This document shows positions 21,380 through 32,740 of a stretch of DNA of 64,000 nucleotides, piece by piece. The stretch comes from Eutreptiella sp. 'Long Island Sound 2002' (taxonomy: Eukaryota > Euglenozoa > Euglenophyceae > Eutreptiales > Eutreptiaceae), in assembly GCA_964036045.1 (NCBI GenBank), contig OZ038382.1, positions 148,626,961-148,690,960 of the forward strand, given 5' to 3'. How positions within the stretch are numbered: position 1 is the stretch's first letter; each line of letters opens with the position of its first letter. Below the pieces are notes generated by a model, which was given only the letters and a program-made list of their open reading frames with translations, was not told the DNA's origin and did not search any database. Both the position numbers and the translations under genes were made by a program.

Positions 21380-22460
21380 CGGGTCTTCCAGGGGGCCATG
21401 TGGGCCACTGTGTAGATCCCCATGGGTGCGCAAGGACCCACATTGTCACCATATGATGACCCAAACCCATCCTAGAGGCGACAAACAAATATCAAAAAAT
21501 GTTGAATTTTCCAAATTTTTCAGGTGCCACGAAATTGCCTGACGAACAGCAATTTCGGGGGCTTTCCAGGGGCCTTGGCTTGGGCTACATGGGCCCAGCA
21601 GCCACTACTTGGGTACCCATGGCTGCTCAACTACCCATATTGTCACCATATTTTGCCGCTCCTAGCTGGGTTTGGGTGATCATTTGGTGACAATTAGGTG
21701 TTTGAGCGCCCATTGGGACCCATGTAGTGGCCGCTAGGCCATGTGGCCTAAGCCCATCCTCCCGAAAGCCGCGAAATTGCTGTTGTTGAGGCTGCATAGC
21801 GGCACTGGAAAATTTTCCACGATTCCACATTTTCTGAAACCTTCTGGTTGCCTTTGGGATGGGTTGGGATGGGATGGGTGATCATATGGTGACAATATGG
21901 GTACTTGAGAACCCATGGGTACCCACATAGTGGCTGCTAGATCCATGTACTCCTGGTATGCCCCCTAAAAGCCGCAAAGTTGGTGTTCTTGAGGCTATTC
22001 AGTGGCACCTGAAGATTTTCGAAAATCCGACATTTTTTAAGGCCCTTTTGTTGCCTGTGGGATGGGTTTGGGTGATCATATGGTGACAATATGGGTACCT
22101 GAAACCCCATGGGTACCCATGTAGTGGCTGCGAGGTCCATGTACCCGTGGTATCGACCCCCTGAAAGCCCCAATTTTGCTGTTTTTTGGGCTATTCAGCT
22201 ATAGTTGAAATTTTTTGACAATTTTTGAAACTTCGGCTTCTTCCAAAATCCTCTGGTCGCCCCATTGCCACAAAATATCCCAAACAACAGCAATTTTGCA
22301 ACTTTCGGGGGGTCCATAGCCCGGGCTACATGGGCCCAGCGACCACACGTGGGTCCTCATGGGTGCTCAAGTACCTACCTACCTACCTGTATTGGCACCA
22401 AATGATCACCCAAACCCATGCCAAGGGTTACGGAAAGGTTTCGGAAAATGTTAAACGCAT
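21380..22460. repeat. Cluster of ~190-bp repeats in both orientations
   Basis: The landmarks are CATATGGTGACAATATGGGT, CCCATGGGTACCCA, GTAGTGGC(C/T)GC, and an AT-rich block with GAAA(C/T)TT. Units at about 21400-21660 and 22240-22460 read one way. Units at about 21660-22230 (three, starting near 21690, 21890 and 22075) read the other way. The cluster is therefore an inverted-repeat structure about 1.1 kb long. Open frames in it (PILSPYDHPNPS and the like) follow the repeat and are not genes. Confidence 0.7.
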
Positions 22461-22714
22461 GCTAGCTTGAAAACGGCAAACTCCGCACCGCCAAAGGCCC
22501 ATAGCAAGAGGGGGGGGGGGCACCATTGGTTATGGGGTGCATGTTGAGGACCTGAGTCCAAATCGACGAACCGAGGCTGCAATACACAAAATTTTTTGTC
22601 CTCCCAGGCCCTCTCTCAAAAAAAGGGGCTTGGCACCGGGGGGGGGGGGGGTAGAGGGGTCAAAATTGAAAAATTCATAGGGGGATCAATGTATTTCCCG
22701 AAATGAAACACAAA

Positions 22715-23135
22715 CGAATGCAAACCAAAGGTAATGCACTCCACAGTCAAGCATAAATACATCTTTATTCTCTATGCCAAACCTGGTTAAACCTCAAGAA
22801 GGACATTGTGTCTGAAACAGAAAACAGAACATCATGTCTGACTACATTTGTCCGACAATGACAGTTAGTAGCTGTCATTCAGACGTCAACAATCACTGTC
22901 AGATAAAGACACCATGCAGTACCGGCATGGCCGAAAAGAGCAACCCGCCGCTTGCCAGCTAGAGAAGACTCCTGGGGGGTGTGACCTAATTCAAAAACAG
23001 ACAAATGCAAACCACAGGTAATGCAGTCCACGGTCAGGCATAAGCGCATCTTTATTCTCTATGCCAAACCTGGTTAAACCTCAAGACACACACGGTGTCT
23101 GAAGCAGAAAACAAAACATCATGTCTAACTACATT
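22715..23135. repeat. Dispersed repeat E, copies 2 and 3
   Basis: Copies at about 22715-22850 and 23000-23135 share CATCTTTATTCTCTATGCC, AAACCTGGTTAAACCTCAAG and GTGTCTGAA(A/G)CAGAAAAC. The third, shorter copy is at 20778-20860. The phrase GGGGGGTG(T/A)GACCTA occurs just upstream of some copies. Confidence 0.75.
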
Positions 23136-23996
23136 AGTTGGGTTGAGGCGGGGGGGGACTTTCGAGCCCATTTTCCAACCCCCCCCCCCCCGGCGTGGGC
23201 TCTCAATGCGGCCCCTTGACTATGCCTTGTGGGCGGGTACTACCTATTGTCTTTGGTGGTGGTACCTCCGTTTAGTGGTGCAAGGGCACCCGGTCTCTTC
23301 CGGCTACAATGTAGCGCCCCACCTTGGCCTCCCATTGGCACACAAAGATTTGCATATTGCTAATCACTGTTGCTTTCAAAGTTGGTGCTGGAATCAGAGT
23401 TAGAATCAAAGCGAGAATCAGAGCTGGGGGAGGTGGTTGACCTCGATGTGCATGCGATGTATCAGTAAAGGCTACCGGTCCCCGGCCACTCCCCCAAATG
23501 AGGCCTGTTAACCGCTGAAAATGGCCGGGGTATCATGCTAGCCAACAACACTCATTGTCGCCGGCAATTTTCAATGACCCTACGCAGAGAAAACAAAAAA
23601 ATTCACTTCCTCTCAGGCCTCCTGGGGCTCAAAAGGCCCCCCTAGGCACCAACAGTCCCCAAGAAAATTTTAGCTCGCTGCGGCATGCTTCAAACTGTTG
23701 GTCAAGGGTACCATCATTTTCCGAAAGCGACACAGGTTTCAAAAAGCAGACCAAAACACAGTGAATCCCATGCCCTAACCCCCTGCAAATGTCAACATTG
23801 CTGAATCAGCTCATAACTAGGTGTGTTTCTTTGTCTCCTTGTTCCCTTGTGGATTTCTGAGACTCCTGCGACTCCTGTGATGCCTCGGTAGTTTGAGTAT
23901 CCTCAGGACTTGACATGGCAGAACAACACCAAGAAAGCGAAAATCTGTGCAACAATAGAGAAGAACTGAGAGGCAAAAAATTGCCATTTCTAGGAA
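23136..23996. other. Gene-free stretch
   Basis: No gene is seen. It holds a C13 tract (23179-23191) and ordinary-looking non-coding DNA. Confidence 0.4.
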
Positions 23997-24068
23997 TGGA
24001 ACCCAGGACCCCTCAATCTGGAATCTGGTACACAGACCACTGAGCTACCATCCAAGTCTGAGGTATCT
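23997..24068 (-). mobile_element. tRNA-like segment (tRNA relic or SINE head), minus strand
   Basis: On the minus strand, TGGTAGCTCAGTGGTCTG is a classical A box with U8, A9 and GCTC of a D arm. GGGTTCCATTCC is a B box with a pairable T arm (CTGGG with CCTAG around a 7-base loop). The D stem, anticodon stem and acceptor stem do not close well, so a functional tRNA is unlikely. I favour a tRNA-derived SINE. Confidence 0.4.
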
Positions 24069-25006
24069 GTGCAACAAAGGGTCCACAGGTTTGACATGTT
24101 ATGGAAAAAAAAAGTCCGCCATGTGACAATTTTGGCTTGCTGTGGCATGCTTCAAAACTCCCACCAACAGCTCCCAGAATCTGGCGCTGCGGCATGCTGC
24201 TGCCGTTGGTGCCCCCCCCCCCCCCCGGGAGAAAATTTCTGGTCGCCTAAGGGCAGTATGGCACCCGCACCTGTGCTTGATAACGGACCTCTCTTTGAGG
24301 ATATTTTTAGCCCAAAAAATTGGGAAATTCCTCTTTTGATAGTGCTGATCAAGAACAAAAAGGCCACACCTCCCCCTCCAACCCCCCCCCCAAAAAACCG
24401 CAATGGCATACCCGCGCCAACAATACGCCCACGGTGCCGTATATCCTTTCTCACGGCCGGGTTGATCTAACAATGGCTCTGCCGAAGGCAGAAAAAAACA
24501 TCATATACACAATGTTGCCCCACTTCAGGGGGGTGTTCCATAGAATCTGGTTGGTGTCCAGTCCCCTACTGACCCCACCCCCCTTACAGCGGAGCACCCT
24601 CTGGGAACAGGTCACCGCCTGCTGACGCCTGAATCTCCACAGCCACCTGTCTAGGGCTTCCCCGGATTCCGGTACAAACACTCCAGATGGGGACGGGTTC
24701 AGCAGCCCACCACGGTCATTGTGCACTTGGGACAGCCACAAAAGTAGGCAACCTCTTCCACATCTTCCACCTGTAGCTTGGGACAAGCAATTTACGCAAT
24801 GTCCTCCTGAAAACTCAAACTAGTGCATACACCCAGAAATGACGTCGCCTTTGTGTCACAATGCCCCACCTGCCCATCCCAACCCGCTTGTCCGGGAATT
24901 CTTTCACATTTTCTCAGTTTTCCAATAATTTCCTGATTTTCCAAACCCACGCTGTGTGCAACCTAGTGCCTCGTCCCTTTCACCGCATGTCGATCCGCAC
25001 CTGCGA
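24069..25006. other. Gene-free stretch downstream of the thaumatin-like gene
   Basis: Contains a C15 tract (24212-24226). A ~75-bp segment at about 24240-24310 resembles 3715-3795, sharing GTATGGC(A/G)(C/T)CCG and CTTGATAAC/CTTGATCTAAC. No gene is seen. Confidence 0.4.
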
Positions 25007-28000
25007 TTAATTCTTCTTGTGGGTGCTCAGGAATTGGATCTTATAATCAGCCTTTCGGCACTGATAGGTGCTCTGGTCATCGTTAAACTGCCAGCTGTAG
25101 GCTTGCGGGCACTGCTTGTTGAACACAGAAGCATAGTTCTCCCCATTGGTAGCTGGAGGCCAGTCTGGTAAATATGTGCCATTGATCTTGTCACACTTGC
25201 GGGTCTTGTACCTGAAAAAGGTATTTGCCACATTTTCTTGCATCCAATAGTTCCATCATTGCCCTGCCCCACTGTGCAAGCTGGCTCGTATGTGTCCCTA
25301 GCTTCACACTCAGGCCTCAGACCACAGACCCTCAGAGCCAGGAAAGCGGACAACCTGGCTGAGATTTTATGACTATGTTTTGAAAAAGAATCAAGAAAGG
25401 AAAACAACATGATCCACTGCTGTTGGGCGTGAGAAACAAAAACAAACCGGATATGTCCCGTGATGAATATCACAAAAATCAATATCAACTGTCCAAAACT
25501 CACCAGCCATGGACGTGCAAAAAAAAAAGGCCTGTATGAAACAGCCCTGATTTTGTACCCCACACCTCCCGTTTGCGGTGCCGGTGTTGGAGTGGACGTG
25601 GCCGCAGATGGATAGACACGACGCAGCAACAGGAAGGGGCCAAAGGTCCCGCCGGAAGATGGTTGCAAGGAAATGGCAATCCGCTCCCTCTTGGTCTGGT
25701 AAAAATGTCAATGTGGTCACCCTGAAAAAAACATTGATTTTCATCACTCTGTGTTTTGATGATCTTAGGTGAATATTTCGACGCCCGTGCTGATGCGCTG
25801 ATGTGCATATACATCTGTCCTTGCGTGCTGTGATCATTCCGGGAAACATCTGAGTCTGATTCAAAAGTCAAAAGCGCCCAAAATTTTGTTGCGCATTGTG
25901 CGATGCACAGGTAGGCACACCTTCATGAGTGAGCTCATAGGGCATTCTTACCCTGTAGCACCTTTGGCACGTCGTGTAACTGTCTCATTCAGGGGTGCAG
26001 TGCATGACATGAATTTCAACCCCGAGCCGGAGCAAATTTGTGACGCAATTGTGCGGGTCAAGGACAATACCTGGAACCCCAACGATACTGTAGCTGGCAT
26101 GGAACAATGTTGTCCACTTCATCTCCGCTTGGAACCTTGCAAGGCTCTCAGGAACCATAATTTGGTGTGCCCTTGTCGCAAGATTTGGTGACAATGTTTA
26201 TCAACAGTACCCCCAAAATGAAAGCGGGGCCGCAGTCTCTCCTTTGCAGGGGTATCAACAGATCAACGTTAATTTTTTGGTTGCCTGCTGATTTCCTTGA
26301 CAGTGTACACTTCAGCTGACAACCCTTACCCTGTGACGACTGCGGCACTGCAAGCAATCCCTTGGGCATGTGGGCAGCTTGGACAAGGGGAAGCCAGAAC
26401 TCTGCCTGGGGTTTATTCACGCAGCTCTCCTGATCCACGTCCTAGAATGCCGTAATTATTAATCCCACATACCCAGCGTCAGTATAGCTGATGACAAATG
26501 GAGAGCAGCCGTATGTGCAAGGGGAGCCAAGAGATTCACAAAGCCCATTTCCATCACCACAATCGCAGCACAGCAAGTCCTTCATGAAACCACGGTCGGT
26601 GGTTCCCTCCCATAAATCCATGAGCTTCTTGAACTTGTTCCTCTGCTTCTCATTGTTGATAGCCTGACAGATACTCAAGCAGTGGGTCACTCCCTGCAAA
26701 GAAGAAGAAGACTGCTGCAGCAAATGGTCGACTGTCTGAAGAGGGATGGTGGAACACAAAAAAGCCTGAAGAGCACGTAGGACGTGGCTTCTATTCTAAA
26801 AAAATCATGCTGTGCTGACTGTGGCGTTGTGCCATGCCAGCAAGCCACACCATACCATCAGGCCATTGATTACGGACCCCAGGGGGGTGAGACCTAATAA
26901 AAGTGAGCTGAGCGAAGGTGTGGGTGGAACCTTCCCGAGACTGCCCTTGTTGAACACAGCCACGTACCAAGAGCTAGTGGATTGCAACCACGCAAAAGCA
27001 CATAACTTCAAAAAAAAAGGGGAATGAAAGACCATGCAAATTGCTGACAACCCAGGCGGGGGTTTTGGGCCCTGGCGAACCACCCACCCACCACGGGGGG
27101 GGCGTAGCATCGGGCCATACGCCGACTCCTTCCCACTCTCGGACCACTTTCAGGGTGGGGGGGGGGAGGGAGGCTAGGTCTGGGGGGGTCGGGGGGGGGG
27201 CAGGCAAGAAAGGGGGGGGGGGAGGCTTCATACCCTGACATATATGACTTAAAATGACCGCCTCATTGCGCTAATCACCTCGAGGCATGTATGTGGGAGA
27301 AAAATTTTCTGAAACAAGAGGGGGGGGGGGGGCATGGTAGGTGGTACTTTTGTTTAAGGGCATAAGGGTAAAGCATAGGCCTAAGGCATAAGGCTTTGCC
27401 CTTATGCCCTTATATTTAAAGCATATTTTAGTCTGTATTTATATAGTTTTTTACCCTATTTAGGGTGTGTGTTGCTTGGGGTAGATTCTCTGCGAGGTGG
27501 ACTTGCCGAAGGCAATAGAATTGACCTCCAATCTGGGGGCCCAACCAAAGGAGGTGGGGTGCCCACTTAGCAATGGCCTGCTTAGAATACACCAGGGTGG
27601 CTAGGACGTGTACACGCCAGGATGGTTTTGCATGTAGGTTTATGAGCAGGCCTTTGTCTCACAAGGAGTACAATTCTTCTTGATCACCAGGGATTCTTTG
27701 TGCGTCATGCATGAGCAAAATGCTCATGAGAGCCTCCGCTGCTGAAGCGTGAAGAAGAGAATTCTGTCGGCTGCACGAGGTTTCAAAACAAAGTGCTGGC
27801 GTTAATGACCAGCAGCATCTTCGCAAGCAAGTGTCCCACTGCGTACCTCACAAGGCCTACCAGACATACTACAATAGGGATGTTCCTCTTTGTTTTGGTC
27901 AGTGGTCCCAAGATGGCTGAGTGAGTGCACCAACCCAGCAGGAACAACGTTTTGGACATTTGTTTCGGATTCACCGTCACAGCTGCTCCAGGGATCGGAG

Positions 28001-29662
28001 GTGGAATGGAGGTGGACTGAAGGCGCACCGCAGGTGGACTGCAGCGAGGGACTGGTGGTGGACTGCAGACAGTCTGGGTTGGACTGGAGGCAGTTGCGGT
28101 CCTGCAGTCCTGTCCCTGTGCTGCTTCTGCTCTTGTGACAAGTGGTCAAAACCTTCCACCAAAGCCATATTTGCAAAATTATTTCTCTCCCAAATGGGTC
28201 CCTCACACAGCAGCGAAGATTTGCAGGGGGAGGGTGAGGGAATGACCTCGACATCCACCAACTTCAGCTCCTCGGGGCACTTGTGGGTATCCATCACGCA
28301 GCCTGCAGTGACATGGAACAAAGGCGTGTCTACGGAGTCCTAAAGAAACACTCCACTTTCGAAGCTGCAACACAGCTGACACCGAAGCTTCCTTGACACA
28401 AATCACACAATTGCCACACAGCAAGAGGTGCAGGAAGTGCAAGTGAGACCAGGGGCTCCGCAGTCGTAAGTAGGATCATCCACTCCTGCCCTCTCGTAGT
28501 TGTACGGCTCGATCTTCATGCCCACATTGTACCTGAGGCCAATAGTACGTGAGCGTAGCTTCGTTGGTTGCCAGATATGGAACGATGTACACACTGCACC
28601 GCAAAGACATACCCATCAACATTACTGAGGTCATAGAAGTCGTTACCCTTGGTTGACAGCGAGAACTCGGCCAACGTGGCAGGGGGCAAACCGGAGACGG
28701 AGCGGCACTGCATGCCGTAATCGTTCAAAATGCTGCCACAGTCTCCGGTATCGCAACTACAAAAACGACCACGTTGGGCAATCGACAAGCAGCGGGTCAG
28801 TGGTTTGGCCGATTCACTTTACCTTTGATGCAAACTTTGTGAACAAATTGGGGGATGTGTGCAACTTCCCTTCCCGACGGCGTTTGTTTCCATCGTGGTA
28901 CACTATGTCGTCTTCATAACAATAGACGACGCACGCGCCAGTTGTACGTCGTCCGGTCCACCTTGCTGTCGGAAACCTCAACATGCCCTCCACGCAACAC
29001 ATAACGATTTTGCAAGGCAAATACGCACCGGAACTTCGTGATGTTGACGTTTTTCCCCATAAGGGAAATGGTGTCTTCAACATAACGGCAGCCCGTACGA
29101 GGCCAAAAGCGGATGGATTCCAGATTTGCTGGCAGTCCCACGACGTTCCACTTGCCCGGAGCGAGTTCAAAACCTGTGATCTCTGGTTTAGCGTTGTAAG
29201 TCGGTGGGCCAATGCCAGCAACCCAAACAGTGAACGTAGCATGATTCTCGAACACGAAGGCCCGCTCGTCAGCAGTCACTGTGAAACGTGGAACGAAATT
29301 TCAGAGGTGCGAAACTTGTCATCAACTGTGCTGACGCCCTTTTTGTGCGCAAGTCGAGCATGGTATGAAGGAAACAGACCTCCAAATTCGCTTTTGTCGT
29401 GGCAGTCACCGTAAATATCAAGTTGCCCAGGCTGGCATTTAGGAGGAGGTGGTGGTGGAGGCGGTGGAGGTGGTGCACCAGGGGTAAAGCAGAAGAAGAT
29501 GACTGCAGAGATAATAGCCGTGACTAGGACGACCCCGCTAATCACTTTGCAGACAATGGGAGAGGGGCGTTTTCCAGCGGAGAGCAGTCCATGTTCTTCA
29601 GAGGGATCAAATGCCACTTGGGTATTGCTCGCGGCTGCCGGTTCGGCCACGGAACCATACAT
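25007..29662 (-). CDS. Membrane-anchored thaumatin-like protein (multi-exon gene)
   Basis: A thaumatin-like (PR-5/TLP) domain is spread over several minus-strand exons. Exon 1 starts at the ATG at 29660-29662. It encodes an N-terminal cytosolic part, one membrane segment (residues about 40-59, VISGVVLVTAIISAVIFFCF) and an 11-proline linker. Exon 2 (from about 29278) gives FVFENHATFTVW, GFELAPGKWNV and IRFWPRTGC, the family's N-terminal and RTGC blocks. Exon 3 (to 28613) gives CDTGDCGS, PPATLAEFSL and NDFYDLSNVDG. An 80-base intron (28533-28612, donor GTATGT) leads to exon 4 with YNVGMKIEPYN and CGAPGLTC. Exon 5 starts at 28302 with GCVMDTHKCPEEL. A later exon (about 26696 down) has CLSIC and LLCCDCG. 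The last exon (about 25214-25007) has QCPQAYSWQFNDDQS and the C terminus. The domain faces the cell exterior if the anchor is type II. The order of blocks is exact; some exon limits are unresolved. Confidence 0.8.
27355..27412. repeat. Inverted repeat, 20-base arms
   Basis: The left arm 27355-27374 (TAAGGGCATAAGGG and so on) pairs with the right arm 27393-27412 with one mismatch, around an 18-base spacer that itself contains AGGCCT. It lies in an intron or spacer of the thaumatin-like gene region. Confidence 0.8.
28533..28612 (-). other. 80-base intron of the thaumatin-like gene
   Basis: The minus-strand donor GG|GTATGT follows the codons for ...NVDG, and the acceptor CCTCAG|G precedes TACAATGTG (Y-N-V). 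Splicing joins D-G-Y-N in the same phase as the conserved thaumatin block 'VDGYN'. It is the best-supported intron in the window and shows that the locus is a normal spliced eukaryotic gene. Confidence 0.8.
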
Positions 29663-29919
29663 GTTGAAACCTGGAAGTCCACAATGGGAGTGGCTGGAGC
29701 ATACGACCCGTGACCGCGGGGCAGGGGTGGGGAGAAATTGGGTTGAACCCGTCCCCTGCAAAGAGGGGCAGCATCCTATCCTGCGTATTCGGGAACACAG
29801 CGAAATTTTGGGGTGGAATCGAAGCTTCCACTTGCCCCAGAAGGTGCCAAGGAGTTGAGCTTCTGGGCAGTTTATTGCAGTGTTTGCGGCTTTCAATTTA
29901 GGCATGGTTTCTTAAAACC

Positions 29920-30940
29920 AGGTGAACAGGGCAGCACTCGAGGGAAACGAAGTGGTCACCACAACCCCACCTGGACCGTTTTCACCACGACGGCAATTTT
30001 CAGAGTGCGAATCCCCCCACCGCCAGGTAGAAAGCAACCCATCCAGGCGTCAAGTCTAACCCCCCGACCGCAACAGAAACGAGTCATTTACGGAGCTACA
30101 AACCCGCGCACCACCTCGCAGACAGTCGGTCGCGGAAAGCTCGCCCCAGAGCAAACTTTTACCCTGAACACCACATCCGTTGACGCCAAACATGTGACGA
30201 GGACAACATCCCTCGACAGGTCTCCTGTCAATACCCGATACCGTGTGACAACGGGTACAGGGGCGTCATGTGAGCAAATATTGCCCAGTATGGGCGCACC
30301 TGAGATGTGTACTGACGAAAGTTTACACAAAAACAAATGTGTACAGTTGCACAAGACAGCAAAGTTGGATACATCTACCTGGTTGCACCTGGTTTCAGCG
30401 ATCTTGGAAGCTGGGGCTAACTCTCAGTGAATTGGTTCCGTGAGCACCACATTGCTTGCAACGTCGTGGACACTTACTGGGCGAAAGCCCTAGACTTTGC
30501 ACAAATTGCAAGTTTAACATTGAATCATCGCTTTCAAGGGAGACAGGTGATCTTTCTATTGAAGGAAAGTAATGTATTGTCCGACATGCTTGATATCCGC
30601 CTTCTGGTAAGGCTGCGACTCTACTGACAAAAATTGTCCAGAAAAAAGTTCCTGGAGACACAAAATTCTCAAGAAAGGTCTGGTGACACAAATTGGCGCG
30701 CACAATGGTCGTAACTCGGTGACGGTATGCAGACTGCGGCCCTAGCAGACTGCGAAAGACTGCGCACGAACAGGCGACACGCGCATTTACGACAACCGAA
30801 AAAACGACTGCAACTGATCTTCTGCAACTGATCTTCTGCTAAAAGGCGACAAGGATGTTTTGAACCGTTCTGCAGCCCAAATTTATAAAACAGTTGCATT
30901 ATTTTATCGCCAGATGAAGGAACGATACCTGCTGATTTCC
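29920..30940. other. Upstream region of the thaumatin-like gene; no gene recognised
   Basis: Overlapping open frames on both strands (plus 29813-30430, minus 30354-30088 and 30703-30395) show no known domain and compete with each other. The region probably holds the promoter and 5' UTR of the thaumatin-like gene. I cannot point to a convincing TATA box. Confidence 0.35.
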
Positions 30941-30944
30941 AAGT

Positions 30945-32010
30945 CCCTCCAAGTGAAAATACACTCCCTCCTACTCATTTTCAACTCCCTCCTACTCATT
31001 TTCAACTGCCACCTACTCATTTTCAACTCCCCCCTGCTCATTTTCAACTCCCTCCAAGTGAAAATCCACTCTCTCCTACTCATTTTCAACTCCCTCCTAC
31101 TCATTTTCAACTCTCTCCTGCTCATTTTCAACTCCCTCAAAGTGAAAATCTACTCCGTCCTACTCAATTTCAACTCCCTCCTACTCAATTTCAACTCCCC
31201 CCTACTCATTTTCAACTTCCTCCAACTGAAAATCCACTCCCTCCTACTCAATTTCAACTCCCTCCTACTCATTTTCAACTCCCTCAAAGTGAAAATCCAC
31301 TCCCTCCTACTCATTTTCAACTCCCTCCTACTCAATTTCAACTCCCCCCTACTCATTTCCAACTCCCTCCAAGTGAAAATCCACTCCCTCCTACTCATTT
31401 TCAACTCCCTCCTACTCATTTTCAACTCCCCCCTGCTCAATTTCAACTGCCTCCTACTCATTTTCAACTCCCTCCTGCTCATTTTCAACTACCTCCTACT
31501 CATTTCCAACTCCCTCCTACTCATTTTCAACTCCCCCCTGCTCATTTTCAACTCCCTCCAAGTGAAAATCCACTCTCTCCTACTCATTTTCAACTCCCTG
31601 CTGCTCATTTTCAAATCCCCCGTGCTCATTTTCAACTCCCTCCAAGTGAAAATCCACTCCCTTCTACTCAATTTCAACTCCCTCCTACTCATTTTCAACC
31701 CCCTCCTACTCATTTTCAACTACCCCATGCTCATTTTCAACTGACTCCAAGTGAAAATCCACTCCCTCCTACTCATTTTCAACTCCCTGCTGCTCATTTT
31801 CAACTCCCCCCTGCTCAATTTCAACTCCCTCCTACTCATTTTCAACTCCCTCCTGCTCATTTTCAACTCCCCCTTGCTCATTTTCAACTCCTCCCAAGTG
31901 AAAATCCACTCCCTCCTACTCAATTTCAACTCCCTCCTACTCATTTTCAACTCCCTCCTACTCAATTTCGACTCCCTCCTACTCATTTTCAACTCCCTCC
32001 TACTCAATTT
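30945..32010. repeat. 21-bp minisatellite, about 50 units, in exact phase
   Basis: The unit is CTCCCTCCTACTCATTTTCAA with variants. A second unit type containing AAGTGAAAATCCACTCCCTC is interspersed. Its GTGAAAAT marker falls at 30953, 31058, 31142, 31226, 31289, 31373, 31562, 31646, 31751 and 31898, and every interval is a multiple of 21. The array therefore has no net indel over 1 kb. It is open on the plus strand (heptads like LLLIFNS) and in long runs on the minus strand (heptads like MSRRELK). I treat it as a minisatellite and not as a gene. Confidence 0.9.
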
Positions 32011-32161
32011 CAACGGACCTCAGACCTCACCAGTGGCAAACCCAACCTCACACAGGCAAACCTTGAAGGCATGGAACATAAACTCAGACATGAAATTTGA
32101 AATGTCCTTAGTTCTTCGACACTTGAGCCCGCCACTCCAAAAGCTGCTTACACTGATGCAA

Positions 32162-32740
32162 CTAAGCTGGGTAAAGTTGTTCCTCACATGCAGTCCGAGC
32201 ATACAACTGAGCCAAGTGAGTATCAACCTGCTCAGCCGAGTCAACCATATTGTGAATGTGTGCATGCAAATGATCATTATACGCGGCCTGCTGCGCACTC
32301 AGGCCCCCAGGAGCCTGATTCACGGTGGTTAGCGCATCTGAAAAATCAAGGGCAGCATTCAGCTCTTCCTTCAGCGGCGGACCGCCACCCCTACCCTGAC
32401 CCCTACATCTTCGCTTTGTAGCACCCTTTGGACCATCCCCTCGCTTAGCGGCCTTCCTGACAGTTGGCTGCACGGTTTCCTCGGCGGCCACCGGCGGGGG
32501 AACAGGTCGTGGTGCTTGTGCACCTGCCACATGGACCTGTGTGGAGGAGGCTCGCATGTCCACAAATTGGTTCAGTAGCCTCTCCTCTTCTTCGAGAAAG
32601 GCCCCTGCATCCTGTCCCTGGTCGGAAAGATGAGGTGCCACTCGATCCACATTAGTTATATATTGACGCATCCGGGACTGCAAGTTCCCAAGGGAGCGGA
32701 CAATCTGCTCGCTTTTCGTTCTGGCTGGCAAACAGCCCAC
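32162..32740 (-). pseudogene. C-terminal tail of the MULE transposase (shifted frame)
   Basis: A minus-strand frame overlapping the end of the 32656-33882 frame. It continues with a coiled-coil-like stretch (VRSLGNLQSRMRQYITNVDRV), a basic region (AAKRGDG, GATKRRCRGQGRG) and a helical end. Long helical and basic tails of this kind are common after the SWIM finger in MULE/FAR1-type proteins. A one-base shift between the two frames near 32720 is the simplest link. Confidence 0.45.

Noticed and set aside
23997-24068. Functional tRNA gene on the minus strand
   Set aside because: Only the T arm pairs well; D, anticodon and acceptor stems do not close.
29813-30430. Plus-strand 205-codon gene upstream of the thaumatin-like gene
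   Set aside because: No domain, overlaps the 5' end of the minus-strand gene, and competing minus-strand frames are open over the same bases.
30860-31744. A 294-codon plus-strand ORF of LLLIFNS-type heptads
   Set aside because: It is a direct reading of the 21-bp minisatellite, extremely hydrophobic, and equally open on the minus strand; no independent sign of translation.
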